Below, piece by piece: positions 60,259-64,000 of a stretch of 64,000 bases of DNA. A model generated the notes under the pieces. It did not search any database. It was not told the origin of the DNA and worked only from the letters and a program-made list of their open reading frames with translations. Position 1 is the first letter of the stretch. Every line of letters starts with the position of its first letter. Source of the DNA: Dactylosporangium sp. AC04546 (GTDB taxonomy: Bacteria; Actinomycetota; Actinomycetes; Mycobacteriales; Micromonosporaceae); assembly GCF_022095675.1 (NCBI RefSeq), contig NZ_JAHYSG010000001.1, positions 186,001 through 250,000 of the forward strand, written 5' to 3'. Both the position numbers and the translations under genes were made by a program.

Positions 60259-61143
60259 TCAGCCCGGTCCGCCGGCCAGCTCGGTGCGCCACAGGTGCCT
60301 GGGCTCGAAGCCCAGCTCCGCGCGGGCCTTGTCGATCGACCACAGCGTCTCGTACGTCCCCAGGGCCTTGCGGACGGCGACACCCGGAAACGCACCGGCG
60401 ACCAGGTCCGCGCTCGGCACCGTGAGGCCGGTGTCGGCGGCCGCGACGTGGTAGACCTCGAACCCGGGCCGGGCCGCGGCCAGTGCCAGCGCCACCGCCT
60501 CCGCCCCGTCGCGCACGTCCACGTAGCTCCACAGGAGGCTCCGCCGGTACGCCGGATCGTGGCCGCGCTCCGCGAACGGGCCGTACTCGCCCGGCCCGGT
60601 CACGTTGGTGAAGCGCAGCGCGGTGATCGACAGGTCCGGCCGCCACCGGACCAGCTGCCCGGCCATCGCCTCCTCCAGGACCTTCACCAGCCCGTACGTG
60701 TTGGTCGCCACCGGCGGGGCGGCCTCGTCGAGCGGCAGGTAGGCGGGCGGGGCGTCGAACGGGAAGCCCAGCGCCGTGATGCTGGAGGCGTACACGACGG
60801 TCCGGATCCCGGCCCGGAGCGCGGCGTGGAACACGTTGAACGTGACCGTCATGTTCGTGTGGAACGTGGTGGCGTCCGGCACCAGGCCGTTGACCGGGAT
60901 CGCCGCCAGATGCACGAGGGCGTCCAGCCCGTCGTGCCGGGCGGTGACCCCGAGCAACGTGTCCAGCGCCTGGCCGTAGTCGACCAGGTCCACCCGGGTG
61001 AAGCCCGGCCCCGGCGGACCGGTGAGGTCCAGCCCGAGCACGTCGTGGCCGCCGGCGCGGAGCCGGTCGACGGTCGCCGCGCCGAGCTTGCCGGTGCTGC
61101 CGGTGACGGCGATGCGCAGTCCTGTGCCCCGCACCAGCCTCAC
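60259..61143 (-). CDS. NAD-dependent epimerase/dehydratase, uronate-dehydrogenase-like
   Basis: A 294-residue extended SDR: RIAVTGSTGKLGAATVDRLR, DALVHLAAIPVNGLVPDATT, VVYASSITALGFPF for the Ser region, and TNTYGLVKVLEEAMAGQLVR with the YxxxK pair. The sequence style is that of uronate dehydrogenases and related aldose-1-dehydrogenating SDRs. GTG 61143 overlaps the cupin stop (GTGA). Last gene of the leftward operon with two cupins and the Tm-1-like pair; it may oxidise the sugar acid handled by that operon. Confidence 0.85.
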   Translation of the reverse strand: MRLVRGTGLRIAVTGSTGKLGAATVDRLRAGGHDVLGLDLTGPPGPGFTRVDLVDYGQALDTLLGVTARHDGLDALVHLAAIPVNGLVPDATTFHTNMTVTFNVFHAALRAGIRTVVYASSITALGFPFDAPPAYLPLDEAAPPVATNTYGLVKVLEEAMAGQLVRWRPDLSITALRFTNVTGPGEYGPFAERGHDPAYRRSLLWSYVDVRDGAEAVALALAAARPGFEVYHVAAADTGLTVPSADLVAGAFPGVAVRKALGTYETLWSIDKARAELGFEPRHLWRTELAGGPG

Positions 61144-61532
61144 CGCACCGGGAAGTCCGCCGGCACGGGCCGGGCGGGAACCGGATGGCCGCCGGCGTCG
61201 GCCGGGTCGTGGTACAGGTGGCCGGGGCGGCCGCCGGCCGGGTGGCCGGTCTGCACGAAGAAGCCGCGCAGCGACTCGTAGACCTCCACGACGTCGTGGG
61301 TGTCGCCGGCCCGGGTGAGCACGATGTCGCCCTCCTGCACGTAGCGGTGGCCGCCGTCGACGAGGATCCGCGCCTTGCCCGCCGAGATGAACCACAGCTC
61401 GTCGTCGTCGTGGTGGTGGCGCTCGAAGCGGCCGCCGTCGGCGGGCACGGCGAACCGCCCGGCACCGGCGACGGCGCACCAGTCCGGGCGGTCCGCCGGG
61501 TTGAGCCAGCGACCGGGTGGAAACACCGGCAT
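61140..61532 (-). CDS. Cupin-domain protein A
   Basis: A 130-residue single cupin. Motif 1 is ERHHHDDDELWFISAGKARI (His, His, Glu ligands), and motif 2 falls in RAGDTHDVVEVYESLRGFFV. The N-terminus MPVFPPGRWLNPADRPDWCA is not family-typical. ATG 61532 overlaps the previous cupin's stop (TGATG); the frame to 61550 is less likely. A sugar-isomerase or binding role is possible. Confidence 0.8.
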   Translation of the reverse strand: MPVFPPGRWLNPADRPDWCAVAGAGRFAVPADGGRFERHHHDDDELWFISAGKARILVDGGHRYVQEGDIVLTRAGDTHDVVEVYESLRGFFVQTGHPAGGRPGHLYHDPADAGGHPVPARPVPADFPVR

Positions 61533-61957
61533 CAGCGTTCCTGGCTCCACGCCGGTGCCGTGCCGGCCGGCAGGATCCGCGCGTCCGGCAGCGCGTCGAG
61601 CTGCGTCTCGGCGCCGCCGGGGGTGTAGACGACCACCAGCCGCAACGGCCGCCAGGTGGTGTTGTACGTGGAGTGCAGCGTGTTCGCCGGGATGTAGACG
61701 GCGTCACCCTCCCGGATCGGGAACGCCGGACCGTCGCCGACGGTCTGCACACCCTCGCCGGAGATCACGTAGATGACCTCCTGCTCGTTCGGGTGCAGAT
61801 GCGGCGCGTGGCCCTGCGACGGGTTGATGATCACCTCTCCGGTGGTCAGGTCAGCGCCTTCGTCCAGGTGCGGGGTGACCAGCCACTTGATGGTGCCCCA
61901 GTCGAACACGCGGGTGGGGACGTCGTCGGGGCGGCGGGCGGTGACGTCGATGGACAT
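61532..61957 (-). CDS. Cupin-domain protein B
   Basis: A 141-residue single cupin: motif 1 PHLHPNEQEVIYVISGEGVQ and motif 2 AVYIPANTLHSTYNTTWRPL with the expected His and Glu ligands. It begins MSIDVTARRPDDVPTRVFDW. Such stand-alone cupins often accompany sugar or aromatic catabolism genes. ATG 61957 lies 3 bp after the stop of the TIM-barrel gene. Two consecutive cupins of different sequence suggest a pair working on one intermediate. Confidence 0.83.
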   Translation of the reverse strand: MSIDVTARRPDDVPTRVFDWGTIKWLVTPHLDEGADLTTGEVIINPSQGHAPHLHPNEQEVIYVISGEGVQTVGDGPAFPIREGDAVYIPANTLHSTYNTTWRPLRLVVVYTPGGAETQLDALPDARILPAGTAPAWSQER

Positions 61958-61960
61958 CGG

Positions 61961-62794
61961 TTACTCCTGACCGGTGGACGGGATGGACTTGAACGCGACG
62001 AGCTGTGCCTCGATGGCCCGTTCGGTGGGCAGCCGCTCCACGGAGGACGCGCCGAAGAACCCGACGACGCCCTCGGTGTGCGTGAGGATGTACCGGGCGT
62101 CCTCCGGCTCGGCGATCGGCCCGCCGTGGCAGAGCACGATGATGTCCGGGTTGACCGCGACGGCGGCGTCGCGCATGGCCTGCACCCGCTCGGCGGACTC
62201 CTCGAGCGTCAGCGCGGTCCGGGCGCCGATCGTGCCGCTGGTGGTCAGCCCCATGTGGGGCACCAGGATGTCCGCGCCCGCCGCCGCCATGGCGGCGGCC
62301 TGCTCGACGTCGAACACGTACGGCGCGGTGAGCAGGTCCCGTTCGCGGGCGAGCCGGATCATGTCGATCTCGTGCTGGAAGCCCATGCCCGTCTCTTCGA
62401 GGTTCTGCCGGAACACGCCGTCGATCAGCCCGACGGTGGGGAAGTTCTGGACGCCGGCGAAGCCGATGGCCGCCAGTTCGTCGAGGAAGCGGCCCATCAC
62501 CCGGAACGGGTCCGTGCCGTTCACGCCGGCCAGCACCGGCGTGTCCCGGACGATCGGCAGCACCTCGCGGCTCATGTCGACGACGATCTGGTTCGCGTCG
62601 CCGTATGCCAGCAGCCCGCTGAGTGAGCCCCGGCCGGCCATCCGGTACCGGCCCGAGTTGTAGATGATGATCAGGTCGGCGCCACCGGCCTCGGCGGCCT
62701 TGGCCGAGATGCCGGTGCCGGCGCCGGCGCCGATCACCGGCCGGCCGGCGGCGACGGTCGCCCGCAGCCTGGCGAGTGCGGTCGTACGGTCCAT
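61961..62794 (-). CDS. TIM-barrel signal-transduction/phosphoenolpyruvate-hydrolase-family protein
   Basis: A 277-residue TIM-barrel protein of the family that occurs as the second half of plant/fungal Tm-1-type proteins: [115 protein letters not shown]. The biochemical activity is not established; some relatives are annotated as phosphoenolpyruvate hydrolases. It sits 2 bp after the Tm-1-like gene, its constant partner. Confidence 0.85.
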   Translation of the reverse strand: MDRTTALARLRATVAAGRPVIGAGAGTGISAKAAEAGGADLIIIYNSGRYRMAGRGSLSGLLAYGDANQIVVDMSREVLPIVRDTPVLAGVNGTDPFRVMGRFLDELAAIGFAGVQNFPTVGLIDGVFRQNLEETGMGFQHEIDMIRLARERDLLTAPYVFDVEQAAAMAAAGADILVPHMGLTTSGTIGARTALTLEESAERVQAMRDAAVAVNPDIIVLCHGGPIAEPEDARYILTHTEGVVGFFGASSVERLPTERAIEAQLVAFKSIPSTGQE

Positions 62795-62796
62795 GG

Positions 62797-64000
62797 TCAG
62801 CTCCCCACCGTCGTGTGCCGCCGCGCGCCGATCAGCTCGTGCAGCCGGTCGGCGGCCGCGACGGCCAGCTCCGGGTCGTTGATGTGCCGGTCGGCGTCGA
62901 CGACCGTCACGGCGCTGCCCGCGACGGCGCCGAGCACCGCGTCGAACAGGGCCGCGTCGGCGGCCGGATCGTGGAACGCCATGCCCTCGGCATCCAGCGC
63001 GGAAACCCCGCCGCGGGGGAGCACGAGCACGGTCGGGCCGGTGGCCGACGCGAGTTTCCGGCCGAGCCGCAGGCCCAGCTCCGCGTTCTCCGCCGCGGTG
63101 GTCCGCATCAGCGTGACGGTCGGGTTGTGCTCGAAGAACAGTCGGTCGGCGAAGGCGAGCGGCACCGTGTCGCGGGGCCCGAAGTTCACCATGTCCAGCG
63201 CGCCCAGGCTGACCACCTGCGGCACGCCCGCGGCGCCCGCGGCGGTGAGCCGGTCGGGGCCCGCGCTGAGCACACCGCCGACCAGATCGTCGGCCAGCTC
63301 GGTGGTGGTCAGGTCGAGCACGCCGGCGAGCAGCTCGGACCGGGCGAGCCCTTCCAGCGCGCGACCGCCCGAGCCGGTCGCGTGGAACACCAGCACCTCG
63401 TACCCGAGGCCCTCGAGGCGGGCGCGGCCGGCGTCGACCGCGGGCGTGGTGACGCCGAACATCGACGCGGCGACGAGTGGCCGGTCTGGCGGGGCGGGTG
63501 CCGCGGCCCGCTCACGGTAGGCGGCCGCCATCGCGGCGATGCCCGCGGCGGCGTTGCCGAGGATCGCGCGGGAGAGCTGGTTGATGCCCGAAATGTCCAC
63601 CACGCTGTACATCATCGTCACGTCGGCGGCGCCCACGTACGGCGACACGTCGCCCGCCGCCATCGTGGAGACGAGGAGCTTGGGCAGCCCCACCGGCAGG
63701 TCCCGGACGGCGCGCGCGGCGATGGAGGAACCGCCGCTGCCGCCGAGCGCGAGCACGCCGTGCACCGCGCCCCGGGCGGCGAGCGGGCCGAGGACGGCGG
63801 CCGCTCCCTCGCCCATCGCGGTGACGGCGACGCCGCGGTCGTTGCCGTCGCGCAGCGTTTCGACGCTGGTGCCTGCGGCGGCCGCCACGTCGTCCTGGCC
63901 GATCGTCGGGCCGGTGAAGCCGGCGGGTGGGTGGATGCCGGCGTCCAGCACGAGCACCGCGACGCCGTGCGCCTCGAGCTGGTCGGCCACCCATCGGTAT
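62797..64000 (-). CDS. Tm-1-like ATP-binding protein (UPF0261), 5' end outside window
   Basis: At least 401 codons. The frame stays open to the window edge and reads [20 protein letters not shown], so the true start (probably about 15-20 codons further) is missing. Characteristic segments are [80 protein letters not shown] and [20 protein letters not shown]. The Tm-1 N-terminal domain binds ATP; bacterial members have no assigned reaction. It is the first visible gene of a leftward operon with a TIM-barrel partner, two cupins and an SDR, which suggests a metabolic role. Confidence 0.88.
   Translation of the reverse strand, partial: YRWVADQLEAHGVAVLVLDAGIHPPAGFTGPTIGQDDVAAAAGTSVETLRDGNDRGVAVTAMGEGAAAVLGPLAARGAVHGVLALGGSGGSSIAARAVRDLPVGLPKLLVSTMAAGDVSPYVGAADVTMMYSVVDISGINQLSRAILGNAAAGIAAMAAAYRERAAAPAPPDRPLVAASMFGVTTPAVDAGRARLEGLGYEVLVFHATGSGGRALEGLARSELLAGVLDLTTTELADDLVGGVLSAGPDRLTAAGAAGVPQVVSLGALDMVNFGPRDTVPLAFADRLFFEHNPTVTLMRTTAAENAELGLRLGRKLASATGPTVLVLPRGGVSALDAEGMAFHDPAADAALFDAVLGAVAGSAVTVVDADRHINDPELAVAAADRLHELIGARRHTTVGS

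Overview
The window is very GC-rich (about 70%) and densely coded. Genes use many GTG starts, often overlap as ATGA or GTGA, and include lipobox and Tat-exported proteins, many ABC operons and many one-component regulators. This points to a soil or plant-associated filamentous actinomycete. The Micromonosporaceae is my best guess, from gene style only. I saw no rRNA or tRNA genes, CRISPR array, insertion sequence or phage genes.

Layout. 0-9.7 kb holds small independent units: an ECF42-type sigma factor convergent with a YCII/DGPF protein; a DUF4328 membrane protein behind a 25-codon coupled leader ORF; a thiolase and a TetR repressor that share an operator; a CPCC zinc-ribbon-like protein; a Clp-N-like protein; a methyltransferase; and a PhoX-like phosphatase without its export signal. 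9.8-21.3 kb is one coherent cluster. A secreted 896-residue PIG-L deacetylase faces a ROK repressor, followed by an Fe3+/PotA-type ABC transporter, a creatininase-family amidase, an argininosuccinate-lyase-superfamily enzyme and a ROK kinase. Two near-identical operators flank the divergent promoters. I know of no described pathway with this gene set.

21.4-30.4 kb has a quinone oxidoreductase, then a GntR/FCD regulator and a complete oligopeptide/nickel-type ABC operon interleaved with a DUF1684 protein and a TTC38-like TPR protein. 30.4-45.1 kb is signalling and housekeeping: an orphan histidine kinase, a GAF protein, a D,D-carboxypeptidase, an epimerase/TetR pair, a VOC protein, a Tat-exported beta-propeller, a 1828-residue Ser/Thr kinase-AAA-GAF-histidine kinase hybrid, and a MerR regulator that appears to drive two symmetrical leaderless promoters.

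45.2-60.2 kb is a sugar-catabolic regulon under a LacI repressor. The leftward operon (DAK-type kinase, RpiB-like DerI, TIM-like LerI, xylose-isomerase-like TIM barrel, ApnO-like oxidoisomerase) matches step by step the known conversion of D-apionate through 3-oxo-isoapionate and erythrulose phosphates to D-erythrose 4-phosphate. A divergent SMP-30 lactonase, an SDR, a carboxymuconolactone-decarboxylase-like protein and a rightward operon (sugar-binding lipoprotein, two permeases, aldose-dehydrogenase-like AKR, GH2 glycosidase) could supply apionate from a glycoside. Three LacI-like operators sit at the three promoter regions. 60.2-64 kb is a leftward operon of a uronate-dehydrogenase-like SDR, two cupins, and a TIM-barrel-signal/Tm-1-like (UPF0261) pair that runs off the window.

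Assignments rest on motif recognition in translated sequence. No database search was possible.
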